A stretch of 64,000 nt of DNA from Symsagittifera roscoffensis (lineage: Eukaryota; Xenacoelomorpha; Acoela; Convolutidae): contig NC_087070.1 in the NCBI RefSeq assembly GCF_963678635.1, positions 35,963,109 to 36,027,108 on the forward strand. Direction: 5' to 3'. Below are positions 12,501 to 24,151 of the stretch, in pieces. The notes below the pieces were generated by a model. That model saw only the letters and a program-made list of their open reading frames with translations, had not been told where the DNA came from and searched no databases. Every line of letters begins with the position of its first letter. The stretch's first letter is position 1. A program made the translations under genes and the position numbers.

Positions 12501-13500
12501 TGACTATTTGAAATTATGATATACAATTCCTAAGATACCGGTGGTCAATTAACAATTTAGAAGATAAGCTGCAGTACTATTTGAGTAATTTTATAAACCT
12601 CTTTTTGCATGAAACTAGTATATATTTCAAATATGATCTCTTGCTTGTGTCAACTGCTAAAAATTCCTTCAAGGGTTGTATGCTTTGCATAGTCATTTAG
12701 AAACAATTTATCATATATTCTCTCTAATATATTCTTGAAATAAAAATCTAAAACTCTTGAAACTGTTGTATATTTGCCTGATAAAAATTAAATTGTCTGT
12801 TAGCTTGTTTTTATTAGAGAAAAAAAATGTTTCTCTCTTTTTTTTTCTTTATTTATTTCTTTTCATGTTGGTTAAATTTTTTCCGACTTTTTTTACTTTT
12901 TTTTTTGCCCTGAGCTCAAAATTTTGTCTTTGAATATTTTTTGCAAAATTAACTGGCTTGACAATCAGAACTTTCGCTGATTTGGGATAATTAGTTAATG
13001 ATTTTTAATGTTACTTTTTACGCGTATGACCATTCCAAAGTTTTTTTGTTCGTTCATTTTTTACTTATAATTCGTGAGCAACAAAAAAGTATAAAGCAAA
13101 AATAGACAAAACTGCTTTTCTGCAGCCAAAATCTTAATTTTACCGATTGTCCTTTAGTTTATGGACAGAATTATTCAATTATTGCACTTTGAAGTTTTAT
13201 TTTTGTTTTTTACCTTTAACAATAAATTTTGATGGGTAAGTACTAATTAATATGGAATTATTTGACCACAAAGCATGACTCAATTCAATTCGGAACGCTT
13301 TTGAGAATGGATGAATGTGCAACGTTTAAATAATTGCTGTAATTCTATATCATCATAGATAGTTCCTTAAAAGCTTGCAGGTTTTCAAAACCAATTAGGT
13401 TCATCAATTGAATTCGCATGCAACATTTTTTTCCTTCGCACTCAGGGTTTCAATGTTTTTAATAATCAGAAAAGTGATAACAAAATTTTGATTGTTTAAT
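9519..13500. repeat. Diverged large tandem repeats (about 0.9-1.4 kb units)
   Basis: Four blocks begin with a variant of CTGATTTGGGATAATTA (9519, 10659, 11571, 12970) and each is followed by CGGATTAAATTGCAACG-like and TTGGCCAAA-like blocks. A further partial copy lies near 15240. Units are far apart in sequence, so the array is old. No conserved open frame runs through the units. The stretch 12050-12150 is locally rich in ATGGCCAA. Confidence 0.55.
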
Positions 13501-13663
13501 GAGCAATTTTGAAACACCCGTGAAATTTTTTTGTAACGAGTATATTGTTTGTTTTGCGCTCAGGAGCCCTATAACTTTATTCGATTTTGAACTTTTTCTA
13601 GATGAATTTTTTGTCAATCGCTAAAATTAGTTTGAATAAAAAATCATCGCGTTTTTTTTTCGT

Positions 13664-13939
13664 GTGAAGCTCGAACAAAAAGCCGCTTTGCCTTATGAGC
13701 CTGTGGCAGTTCTTAGTACTTACCTGCTGCAAATTTTTTTACAAAATCAATTACTTTACACTGCATCAAGTGCTCATCCATTTAGATTCTTGGGCCATTA
13801 TAAGCCAATCAGTTCACGAAAACTCGCATTCAATCAGTCAAAGCTGAATGAAATTTACTCTTATTTCACTGGAAATTATGAGCTTCGCTTCACTTGCACT
13901 AAAAATGATTTAAAAAGTGTCACAAGGTTTCTGAAATAG
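13664..13939 (+). other. 91-codon open frame of doubtful coding status
   Basis: An open frame of moderate complexity without recognisable domains and without an ATG start at its head. On the other strand a CAG/GTAAGT donor at about 13712 ends a 20-codon frame starting ATGGATGAG. Either may be chance; no partner exon was found for either. Confidence 0.15.
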
Positions 13940-14142
13940 GCACAATTCAGCACACTGGTACTTCATAAAAATGCATTCAAGAGGTCAAGCAATGCAAAAC
14001 GATCATTCCGTAAACGCAAAGTTTTTTTTCATATTAAGATTTCTTATCAGATCATTTCTATCAGATAAAGTTTGCTTTTCAAAAATAATAGTCATGACTC
14101 CGTTCAATTGTTTTTTTAAAAGGAAAAAATGTTCTTTTTATA

Positions 14143-14893
14143 GATTTTTCTCGACACTAGGATATTGAGGGAACTTTTAATTACATCGTTCGAAATTCAA
14201 TTAGACAAATCCATCTCAGCCAAAACTCATTCTTCTTTACTAAGCGACCGCCATATAAATCATGATACATTGAGTGTTGAAATTTTGAAAATTTTTCAAA
14301 AACAAAACACCTATATCGGTTTGAGCAAAAATTGTACTTCGAAGTATATACAGAACAAGTTTTTCACAGTATTTAGACACAAAAAATGCTCTTTTTTTAG
14401 ATTTTTCTCGACACTAGGATATTGAGGAAACTTTTAATTACATCGTTCGAAATTCAATTAGACAAATCTACCTCAGCCAAAATTCATTCTTCTTTACTAA
14501 GCGACCGCCATATAAATCATGATACATTGAGTGTTGAAATTTGAAAACTTTTCAAAAACAAAACACCTATATCGGTTTGAGCAAAAATTGTACTTCGAAG
14601 TATATACAGAACAAGTTTTTCACAGTATTTAGACGCAAAAAATGCTCTTATTATAGATTTTTCTCGACACTAGGATATTGAGGGAACTTTTAATTACATC
14701 GTTCGAAATTCAATTAGACAAATCCACCTCAGCCAAAACTCATTCTTCTTTACTAAGCGACCGCCATATAAATCATGATACATTGAGTGTTGAAATTTGA
14801 AAACTTTTCAAAAACAAAACACCTATATCGGTTTGAGCAAAAAATGTACTTCGAAGTATATACAGAACAAGTTTTTCACAGTATTTAGACATA
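14143..14893. repeat. Tandem repeat, three 257-bp units
   Basis: Units start at GATTTTTCTCGACACTAGG at 14143, 14400 and 14656, so the period is 257 then 256. Units are nearly identical, so the array is recent. Frames of 65-86 codons run through the units only because each copy lacks certain stops; no known domain is visible. Confidence 0.9.
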
Positions 14894-15369
14894 AGATTGT
14901 CTGAAGGTAGCCTTCGCTAAGCTTAGGGTTGTATCTAATTTTTTGCCGAGAGAGATTTTAAAACATTATTTGGCCTTGTCACTTTTTTGAGCTTTGCCAG
15001 CAGCACATTATAGTAAACTGTTTTGAAAGTATTTTTGTGCGCGTAGGCGGAATTTAAAACAAAAAAAATCCGCTTATTCTGATCAGTGTAAAATCTGAAC
15101 ATCGAAATACCTGGAGATCAACAAAGTTACAAGAAGCAAAAAAAACATGCAGCAATTATTACTTGTGAAGTAGAATGAACAAACTTAACTCCTAGGACAA
15201 CCATTTTCGACTAGTAAGTTCTATTGTCTATAAATTATTCGGCCAAATAGCATGACTCGAATCATTTTGGAATTTTAACGAGAGCATCTTAAATGCAACG
15301 CTTAAAAATATTGCAATCCTAAATGATCGGCTAATAATATCAAAACCAACATAGATGGATTGTTTGTGT

Positions 15370-16880
15370 GAGGTTTTTAAAAATCAAACGAAAACAAAAC
15401 TCTAAAATTTTACATTATGGATGTTTTGAAATTACTACCCTATCAATTTGGGTATTTATCACAGCATTAAAAGTTGTATCAAACAAGTTGACGCTAGTTT
15501 TGCGAATTAGTCTTCATTCAAATGCAAAATTTTCAAAGAATAAATTCAAAGAAATTCAAAGAATAAATTCAAATTTTTTTTAAGAAGTCGGAAAAAAGGA
15601 TAAACTACTTCAGTAAATGATGACATAGAATGAAACTTTTTTGTTTAGAAATCAACGTTCTCCGTTAATTGCTAGATGTAAAGTCCGGAAAGAACTGAAA
15701 AGCAATAATTTTTGCACGGATAAATTTGGATCGTTCGAACCGTTGGATATGAAACACATGCAATTTCGTTTTTTCCAACAATGTGGACTATGGTTTTGCT
15801 GGAGATAATAAATCACAACTACTTCGTTTTTTCGCCGAATCCCATTGTCTCAAAATTGATTTATTGAGCTCGGTACAGATCATTCATTGGGAATCGCAAC
15901 AAAAAAGATCATAGGGAATAGCTTTCACACTATTAAAATAGAAATTGACAATATACTAGTATTGATGCTTTTTCTAAATTTAAGAGCTGCCACACTATTT
16001 GTAACAATTTTGCAAGTATCAAATTAAAATGTCAACTTACTTTTTTAAGTTTTAGGGCTTCTGTTAAATGAAATTTGATGCAGATCTTGTTTTTTTTTCA
16101 ACAGCCATAAGTTTTATATATTATCAAAATTGTTTCCTTAAAAGTTTTTAACATACACAGGATTAAGTTTCTATCACAGATGGATCGTTTGCAGTAGGTT
16201 TTTCAGAGTCAAAAAAGAATATAAGTTTTAAAAAGGGCAGAATGGATGTTTTATTAAATATTCCGTATCAGCGTAGATATCTAACATAATATCAAATGGT
16301 CTATCATTCCAATTGACACCGTTTTTGCGGATTATTCTTCGTTCAAAGATATATTTTTTTGTTTCAAAATTTTCCAAAGAACACAGAAAAAAAGAAATTG
16401 CGTTACAAGGTACAAAAATGAACGAACTTTTTTATTAGAACTCACTGCTTTCTATCGAATGCTAGATGGAAATTTTGAACCGAAGCTTTGTATCTGGCTC
16501 AAAATTGAACCTTTTTGTTCGTCTGATAATGTTAAGATTCAAGCGTTTTAGTTTTTTCCAACCATCTGGAGTATGGTTTTTTGGTGAAATTAACACACAT
16601 CTACTTTTTTCTTTCGCCAAAACTGATACGTTCAGCTCTGTACAGAGCATTGATTAGAATGTTTTAAGGTAACCGCAACATCCAAAGTCATATGGAGTAT
16701 TTTTCAGACTATTGAATTAGAAGTTGACAATAAACTGGGGATACTAGTGCATTTACTGATTAAAAAAAAGTATGGCTACTTTTTTACAATTTTGCAAAGT
16801 ATTCAATTGAATAGCTAAAATTCAACATTTTCTCATAATTCATTTAATTAAAATTTGGACAAAATTTTTGTGTTTTCAAC
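15370..16880. repeat. Old direct duplication of about 0.8 kb
   Basis: The blocks GTTTTTGCGGATTATTCTTC, GAACTTTTTT and GCTAGATG appear in the same order in 15370-16080 and again in 16190-16880, heavily diverged. No gene-like frame is conserved between the two. Confidence 0.5.
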
Positions 16881-17805
16881 AAAAAAGAATTTAAGGCACG
16901 AATGAGTTCTGAATTCGTCCCAACGTTCAAAAAACATGTCTAAAAAAATAAAAAGCAAAAAATCAAACTTCCATGGCAATTGGGTTTTTGCTGAGTTTCT
17001 TGATTTTTCATGGGCTCTCAATGAATCAGCCTTCAGTTTCGATTGAATGTTGAGATAACAATTTCCCTAGCAGAAAAAGAATCAAAATACTTTAAGTTCA
17101 AATGACGGATGCTTCTTACAAGGAAAAATCATCCTGGCTTTAACAATTTGCTACTCTGCTGAAAAAAAAGTGAAAAGCTTTGCTCTTCTAAGACAAACAT
17201 TTAAATAGCTTTTGTATTCTATCGGGAAAAACCAATGTCAAGCTTCAATTGCATACCATCAGTTTCAAGAAAAAAAAAGTTTTGAAGACAATGTTGAAAA
17301 TATGTGACGTCAAATAACGAAAACTAATTTTATGGTGTTTTTCTAGACGTCTATTATAACAAGAACATCGAATGATTAATGTGGAGACTTTCGACTGTTT
17401 TAAAATAGAACTACTGTAATGGTGGTTTTCATAACAAAAAAAACAACAAAATACGAAGCAGTGACCTTCGGAACAATGCTTGTTGATTGCTCCAAAAACC
17501 AAACTAGGTTGCTCAAGTCAAGACAATTTCAAACACAAAGGCGAAGCTGAGCTTCGCACCACTTGCGGTACAAATAAGAATGACTATGAAAATCAAACGA
17601 AAAAGTTCAAAAATTTGTTTTTGCCGATAAAAATTGCAACAAAAGTCCAAAAGATCCAAAACAAAATTGCCTGCACCGTTAAAAACTCTACACAGAGCTT
17701 TGGGAATGCTATAAAGAATCCAAGTTCTCAAAAAAAGTCCTTTCTACGGAACTAAGCAGACAAAAATAAGCAGACAGACGACCTAAATTGGCCAAAAATC
17801 TCTAT

Positions 17806-17895
17806 TTGGTCTCAACTGGAGTGGAACTCCCGCGCTTTGTCATCTCAAGAATGGGGATTACAGCAACTTGAAATATAGCTACACTGTTCGGCTAC
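17806..17895 (-). repeat. tRNA-derived SINE-like unit 1
   Basis: On the minus strand GTAGCCGAACAGTGTAGC resembles a tRNA A-box/D-arm, and GGGAGTTCCACTCC lies at the B-box/T-arm position. It is followed by a tail with repeated AGCAGACA. The acceptor stem does not close, so it is not a working tRNA gene. Confidence 0.45.
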
Positions 17896-17965
17896 GGGAA
17901 CTAAGCCGATAAATATAAACAGACATACGATAGTCAGAAAAAACACAAAAACTCTAGTTTGCAAA

Positions 17966-18052
17966 AAAGGAGCCCAGCCGGATTCGAACCGCAAATCTTT
18001 GCCGTCTCTAGCACTTTTTTCATCTATACGCCAGATGCGCCGGCTGTTTGAT
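17966..18052 (-). repeat. tRNA-derived SINE-like unit 2
   Basis: Minus strand: AGCCGGCGCATCTGGCG, then a long anticodon/variable region, then GCGGTTCGAATCCGGC, a perfect B box inside a paired T arm. The following tail AAGCCGACAAAAACATG is shared in degenerate form with the units on both sides. Confidence 0.55.
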
Positions 18053-18496
18053 TGGACTTCAAATGATAATTGCCAAGCGGTAACAAAGCCGACAAAAACA
18101 TGAGCAGAAGCACATCATGTCGAAAATAAATTCCAAAAACTTTTAACCTACAAAAATTTCCCCTCAGAGCACACGCATGCGCACAAAAACTTTTTTCGGA
18201 CGTAACGAGGCAATCAGAAGCCACTGAAGCCATATCATTTAGGCCGACTTTTATCAAGCCAATAAAAAATTTTAAAAAATAATTAAATAAAATGATTTTT
18301 TAACAAATCGAGCTGGTAAAGTTACAAACATTGAGAAAAGCAAACTTCGATTCGACCGGACTTTTCAAATACTGGAAATGAGTGTAGTGAAATTGCTTAA
18401 ACGATTGTTAGATAAGGCAACTATACGACAAAACATGAGCAGACAAAAAATAGGACGAATTTTTTTGAACCGGAAAATTTAATGTTGGAAAACAAA

Positions 18497-18575
18497 ACTG
18501 GTCTCGGTCAGATTCGAAACCAGGATTTTTGCCGTTCTAGGCGTATGCGTTTCCACCAGGCTGTGTGCAAGAAAC
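18497..18575 (-). repeat. tRNA-derived SINE-like unit 3
   Basis: Minus strand: AGCCTGGTGGAAACGC and a B-box-like GGTTTCGAATCTGACC, with the same CGGCAAAAAT spacer as unit 2. Older and more diverged than unit 2. Confidence 0.45.
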
Positions 18576-19204
18576 ACTGCAAAATTTTAATTCATTATGA
18601 ACCAAGGAAGCTACCAGATAGAAGAAAAAAATCAAATTTTCTTTGAGACTGCCAGCAACTCTGTCAAAAATTAGTAAAAAAGTCTAACTTTGGAATATTT
18701 TTTGTACTTTTTGAAGATTTTAATAGCGTGTTTAGACGGTTTGCAGACCACATAAGGTCAAACTTAGATGCAAAATTTTTTAAAAACAGGTTTTTTTGAC
18801 ACAACTTTTAGTATTTCCTCACTCACTTTCATGCAACAGTCTTAGGCCGTAGACTACCATATAATTTTCCCTATGATTTTTGGCGTTTCACAATAGCTAT
18901 TTTGGGCTAAGTATTGCTCGTTACTTTCTTTTTATTAGAGACGCAGGTTTGCGCAAGCTCAGACATAACGCCAAAGTCACTACGGAAGAGCTATCTAATA
19001 TCCAATAATTTGGATTATTAGATGCAAAAAAAAAATTTTTAGAGACCACTATTGCACTTGGAGTGGCTTTCGAAATTGAAAACTTCAATACTATTCAAAA
19101 TTTTTGACAGTTTTGTTTAAAACAAAATACTTTAGACAAATAATAAAATTAAAGTTGGTGGTTCTAAAGTCATGCGTCTTTTTGTGTGGAGCGTGTTAGC
19201 TCTC

Positions 19205-19224
19205 ATTACAAGGCCAAACTGTGT
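19205..19224. repeat. Solo terminus of the 49.8-kb inverted-repeat element
   Basis: ATTACAAGGCCAAACTGTG matches the terminal inverted repeat of the element at 49835-51296. No second end is visible nearby. Confidence 0.4.
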
Positions 19225-19935
19225 ATATGTGAACTGTAAGCGGATTAATAAAAAAGATCGCTCTTTTGATTTTTTTTCGTTGTGTTTTCTTCGATTGTGC
19301 CGATGAAATTTCAACATGGTTGAAGACTTGTCTCTGAATTTTAGTGAAACACCCACACCAAAGTTTGCGCCTACCGAGTGCAGAGTATGGCCTCGTAATG
19401 ATGATCCTTTAATCCCATACTTTTTTCCAAATTGAAACACGGAACATTCCCGGTATCAAAGTAAAATGAAAAAAATCATTTTTAATAGGTTTTTCAGATC
19501 AAAATTGTTTAAAATATAATGGATTCCTATGTTGCTCTCAAACAACCAGTTGAATAAAAAATCGACAATAAATCATTGTTCTATCACATTTATAACTAAT
19601 TTTAATCCAATCGAATTGGATTTTTCATATTTTTCTTTTGCGTCGATCATTTTGCACGAATTACTGTATTTATCAAATAAAAATTGCATAAATTGTGCAA
19701 AACGACCTTAGGGGCAACTCGATTTCTAAACATCAAATTGCAAAACGGTTTTATTCCCAACTTAAATCCCCCTTCCTAACACTTGCTCTTTTAACCAGTA
19801 CCCAACCCCTTCAACATAACTAATCATCCGCGCTGTAATACTTCCCCCCCACCAAAAAACTTTTTAAAAGTTCTTTAATGGTCAAAATTTTGAAAATACA
19901 GGTCAAAAACACCGTTGCAGTTTTTCGGCCCGCAA
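19225..19935. other. A+T-rich stretch, no gene seen
   Basis: Holds a 102-codon minus frame (19132-19440) that overlaps the repeat terminus at 19205 and shows no domain. I treat it as non-coding. Confidence 0.4.
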
Positions 19936-20010
19936 TCCCTGACAAATTTAGAGTACATAAATGCATACAATACATACTTACATAAATGCATACAAACATA
20001 CATAAATACC
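19936..20010. repeat. Degenerate microsatellite (ACATA/CATAAATG)
   Basis: Repeats of CATACA and ATAAATG with a short similar patch at 20105-20135. Confidence 0.65.
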
Positions 20011-20148
20011 TACTCAATTATCCCCCTGAATGAACATTATTTTTTAAGATCATTTAGAAAAGTTAATTTTGTAAGAACTTTTAGCACTCCTTCCCAAAGT
20101 TTATATATACGTAAATATATAAATACATACACTTATAACAAGACTTTA

Positions 20149-20595
20149 GCGGCGCGACTTAAGCGGCGCAACTTAACAAAAGACTTGAGCGGCGCGATTT
20201 AAGAAAAGATTTAAGTGGCGCGACTTAAAAAAAAGATTTGAGAGACGCGACTTAGAAAAAGACTGAAGCGGCGCGACTTAAGATCAGACCGACGGCGCGA
20301 TTTAAGAAAATACTTTTGGTATTTTGCTAAGTCACGCATGTCGCGTCGGCTTATTCTCAGTCCCGCCGTTCTGGAATTGAAAATTTTCAGTCGCGCCGGT
20401 CGCGCCATTACCTTAGGTCGCGCCAGTTTCGACGGTGCTTTGAGTTGCGCCGGTCGCGGTGGTTATTTCTCAGTCGCGCCGGTCTTCAATTGCCAAGTTT
20501 CGGTCGCGCCGGTTTGGAATTGCCAAGTTAAAGTCACGCCAGTCTAGAATTGCCAAACTTGAGTCGCTTTGTCTTTTCTTAAGTCGCGGACCTCG
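20149..20595. repeat. CpG-rich mirror-image minisatellite
   Basis: The left half (20149-20325) repeats GCGGCGCGACTTAAG at about 28-bp spacing. From about 20335 to 20595 the same core appears reversed as AGTCGCGCCGG, spaced by AATTGCCAAGTT. The whole block is therefore a large imperfect palindrome, far richer in CpG than its surroundings. Confidence 0.75.
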
Positions 20596-21093
20596 ACCCA
20601 GGGACAAATTTGATTAACATAGATTGAGTAAGAAAAAAACAATGATGCGCAGAAAAAGATGGTTGAAATTAAAGAACAGTTCCCCATCTTTAGTTTAAAA
20701 CGTACAAAAGATTTAATGTGCATTAAAATTCGCACCTCAATAAAGTGGGAAAAAAACTATTATAAAGGAGTGTTTTTTGTTTTTATCTACAAAAGTGAAA
20801 AATGACCGATTATAATTGATTTGCGATAGATTTTAATGCTGCACTAATTAATAGCATTCTATACATTTTAGCTGGTTGAAATAGATTTTTTTTCACTTTT
20901 ATAGATAATTACAATAAAACTCATTTGTAATTGATTTTTATCCATGAAATTCCATAGCGAGTCTGCAAGTTTAAACACTACATAAGGGAAATCTGAATGA
21001 GGTTACATTTTAAATTGAAAATTTATATCTACACTCTACAACTTTGGCAACTCTATTTTCAGCAAATTCAGTTTGCGGATAAAAATTTGGACT

Positions 21094-22198
21094 CTAAAAA
21101 GTTTCACTGGAGGTTGCAAATGGAGCTGTCAGCTTGTAGTCGACCTGAAAATAACCCGAAATTGATATTCTCTAATGTTTAAAACGAAGTGATGTTTTTC
21201 TTTTGAACGGTGGGTGTGTTTTCTAACAAATTTTGTTCTCCTTGAAGGCTTTAGCGGTCAAACAGCAAGAATCTTGGGTGCTAATTTTGTTAAAAAACTT
21301 TTTTCTACATTTCATCAATTTTTAGCTCATTCGCTCGAATACGAACTCGACTGATGATCGAACTAGCCGAACTGAAATGTTAATTTCTCGCATCAAAATT
21401 TTCATAACTTTGTTTTCCATCGAAGCTTAATGTTTTGAACTATAAAAACCGAGAACTGGTACTATTAAAACTCACAGTTGGGGGCGTGTCCATCCACCAG
21501 AACAAGTTGTTTTCTCTCGGAGAAGCCTTAAGAAAAAAGAGAAAAAGTAAATTCAAATTGGACTTAACTTTGCAAATTTAACCACAATTGTAGCGGCACT
21601 TACGAGGGGTTTCGAGACATTCGTCTCTGAGTTTGACTTTCTTATAGGGTGAAATATTTTCTGAAACACAACATATTTAATGAACAGAAATGTTATTATA
21701 TCTATTCCTGGTCGCAACACTGCGAAACAAAATAGCAAAATCCTAAAATCTGGAACAGCCAAAAAAACTCAACTAATCAAAGCCTTACAAATCTTTCATA
21801 ATTGAATTTTATAAACTAAGCCAAGTTAAGGCAGTCTAAACTTCCAAAATACTTATGTATGACATTTTCGTGGTAAGTTTGACTGTTTACAAAAAAATCG
21901 TGTTTTTCAGAAAATCAAACAAGCCTTCGGCAAAGCCTTGACTAATTATTCGAAGTTAATTACAATATAATTCCACAACTAAGCAACTAATTCCACGACT
22001 ATTCCGATAATATTTTTGAGTAAAAACAGTTGGCAGGAATTAAGTAGTGGAAACCTGGTATGTGGATCCGTTTGGGTTGGGGTAAAGTGACTGCCCGAGA
22101 TTCATTCTTCTGTTGCCGGCTGGTCGGTAGGGGGAGGGAGCTCCGTGACCGTCTGGTTTCCAGAAGTACGAATTCATCGCGTGCTCATGCTTAAACAT
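21094..22198 (-). CDS. Small three-exon gene, 81-aa protein of unknown function
   Basis: Exons, minus strand: 22198-22055, 21526-21476, 21144-21094, all joined in phase 0. The start is the first ATG after an in-frame stop; a second ATG at 22177 is possible. Donors are CAG/GTTTCC and ACT/GTGAGT; acceptors follow good pyrimidine runs (CTTTTTTCTTAAG, TTATTTTCAG). The stop is TAG at 21096-21094. The protein is rich in aromatic residues, Pro and Asn. It has NSYFWKPDGHGAP near residues 9-21, LYPNPNGSTYQ at the end of exon 1, NNLFWWMDTPPT in exon 2 and VDYKLTAPF near the C terminus. There is no signal peptide, membrane segment or coiled coil. I do not recognise the family. The short, Tyr/Trp/Pro-rich design is seen in microtubule-associated ciliary proteins, but that is only a suggestion. 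Upstream sequence to 22320 is CpG-rich. Confidence 0.6.
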
Positions 22199-22320
22199 CA
22201 AAAGAACAAGTCAGCGGCATTCGTTTTTGAACCGACGGGCATCCAAAGTCGCGAATTGAGTCGCAACTGTCGCGACGCAAGGTCCGGAAAGTCGAATAAA
22301 ACAGTTTGATTTTTTTGAAA
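22199..22320 (-). promoter_or_regulatory. CpG-rich 5' flank of the 81-aa gene
   Basis: Immediately upstream of the start codon lies a GC- and CpG-rich patch (GTCGCGACAGTTGCGAC, a near palindrome, and several CGAC) that contrasts with the A+T-rich surroundings. It may be 5' UTR or promoter. No TATA box was assigned. Confidence 0.35.
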
Positions 22321-22531
22321 AACTTTTAACAATATTCAAACTTTTGAAAAACTAGGGGGGCGGTTCAGAATTTTTGCAAAGGAAATTGAAGAAATTGAAA
22401 AGTCAGCTTTGAGCTAAAATTTTTCCCGACCAGCAATATGTCGAGAATACATCTAAGAGAAATGGCATTTTTTTTGTTTTTTTTGAAAACTTTGTCAAAA
22501 AATGCGTTCAGAACGTTTTCCTGAAGCTAAG

Positions 22532-22745
22532 TATACCCTAGTCGATCAAGGGATGGTTATCTTGCAAGATTCTTGCAAGATTCTTGCAAGATAGCCTTCC
22601 TCTTTCAAGATTCTTGCAAGATAACCTCCATCTTGCAAGATCTTGCAAGATAACCTCCATCTTGCAAGATCTTGCAAGATAACCCTCTTTTGCAAGAATC
22701 TTGCAAGATCTTGCAAGATAACCTCCCTTGATCGACTAGGGTATA
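22532..22745. mobile_element. MITE with TA ends and CTTGCAAGAT core repeats
   Basis: Terminal inverted repeats of about 36 bp begin TATACCCTAGTCGATCAAGG on the left, mirrored by CCTTGATCGACTAGGGTATA on the right. They are compatible with a TA target duplication as in Tc1/mariner elements. The interior is an array of the palindrome ATCTTGCAAGAT and partial copies, so the element can fold along its full 214 bp. It encodes nothing believable. Confidence 0.75.
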
Positions 22746-22819
22746 TTAACCCCCTATCTAAGAGCTCATTTGGTTCAACTTTTAACCGAAAAGACAACAA
22801 ACTACCACACACATATTAA

Positions 22820-23330
22820 ATCAAGAAAAAGAAAAGTTACAATATCTGTTCAAAGTTTGTAAGCCAGCAACACTTCTCAGTCCAAAAAATTTGCCTATGG
22901 TTTTTAAGCAGGAGCAAAACAGCTGCTCTCAGTGAAAAAGGGAAACAGTTACATTTAAGGACCACAAAAGGTGGAAGTTTTGCTTTTCACCCGATGAAAC
23001 AAATGAACATTTTCTTCTCTATACTGCTATTTTCTTCTCGTTTTTGTCATTTTCTTTGTAACTACTTGAAATTCATGAAAAATTGAAACATGATAGAAAA
23101 AAGATATTTAATATGATTTAATATGATAGAAAACAAACATATATAAAGAGAATTAACTGAGCCAAAAAAGAAAAGCGTTGCTTTTAAGGAGCCATGAGAA
23201 GTATTCGTTTAAAAACCAATAAAACTTTATTTCTCGTTATGTACAAAAATGAATGACAAAAATTGAAGAAAGTACCCGAAGCAGCTTTAAAAAAAGCCCA
23301 CACCTGTTTTTGACGAAGCAAATATTTCAA
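22820..23330. other. A+T-rich stretch, no gene seen
   Basis: Stop-rich on both strands. A short ATATGATTTAATATGATAG duplication is the only repeat noticed. Confidence 0.5.
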
Positions 23331-23335
23331 TATAA

Positions 23336-23867
23336 CAAGACTGCTCGTATCAGGGCGAAGCTCGGAATGTTCCGACTGCCTTTTAAGGTTTATGGAGCAG
23401 TAATAACATTAAAAAATTAAATGTAAGAAAAAATAAAATGAAAAAATTTTTTTCCAAAATTTGAAATTTTTTATGAAAATCATCCCCCCACACGCCATAC
23501 AAAGTACAAAAGGATAGATTTTGCTCCTTGTAACAAACCAATTATGGCGAATAAGCTTCTTTTAACCAATTTGGAACGATTTCTAAGACGGATTAACTCT
23601 CCGCTTACGCGTTAATAGCGCGAAATATATCGCGCGTTAATTGTCCCAAATTGGCCAAAATGGCAATCTTTAAACCCCCATAACTTTACAAAAAATGATC
23701 ACAGGTAAAATATTTTTTCAAATTTGAGCTCAGGACAACAATACCTTTCGAATGATATAAAAAAACTCCGTCAAAAATGGCTAGTTAAAAAGTCGAAATT
23801 TGTCTGAAGAAAAAAAACCCACCCCGAGCACAAATATTCCGTTACTTTCGTATCGAAAGTCGGAACA
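23336..23867 (-). mobile_element. Family A (Helentron-like) full-length copy
   Basis: Both ends are intact: the plus strand runs from CAAGACTGCTCGTATCAGGG to CGAAAGTCGGAACA, followed by AAAA. It lies about 0.3 kb from the 3' end of the 363-aa gene. It is among the better preserved copies and useful for a consensus. Confidence 0.8.
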
Positions 23868-24124
23868 AAAATTCTCAAAAAAGTTGTTAAAAAAATTAAC
23901 ATGTACATAACTGCTCATAAGAACCTTGTCCATAAATAAAAGCAGTCGAGTTCATTGGAAAACTAATGATCTCAACCTCAGCTAAGCATAAATTTCTTGT
24001 AGAATTTAAAAGAACACAACAAAATTAAGTTTTTAAACAAAATTTGACTAAAAATCGATCAGTACATAAATAATTTATTATAATTCTTATAATTTATTTT
24101 GAAGCTGAATTTTTTTCCGCGTTT

Positions 24125-24130
24125 TTTATT
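24125..24130 (-). terminator. AATAAA polyadenylation signal of the 363-aa gene
   Basis: AATAAA on the minus strand about 20 bases after the TAG stop at 24152. Confidence 0.6.
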
Positions 24131-24151
24131 AAACATTATGTGAGAGCTTAG

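Noticed and set aside
14165..14425. 86-codon frame within the 257-bp tandem repeat
   Set aside because: The frame arises from repeat units without certain stops and shows no domain; other units are broken.
19132..19440. 102-codon minus frame
   Set aside because: Overlaps a repeat terminus, no domain and no supporting splice or polyadenylation signals.
21345..21380. CTGATGA...GAAA pattern resembling a hammerhead ribozyme core
   Set aside because: Stem II would close with a T-T mismatch and flanking stems do not pair.
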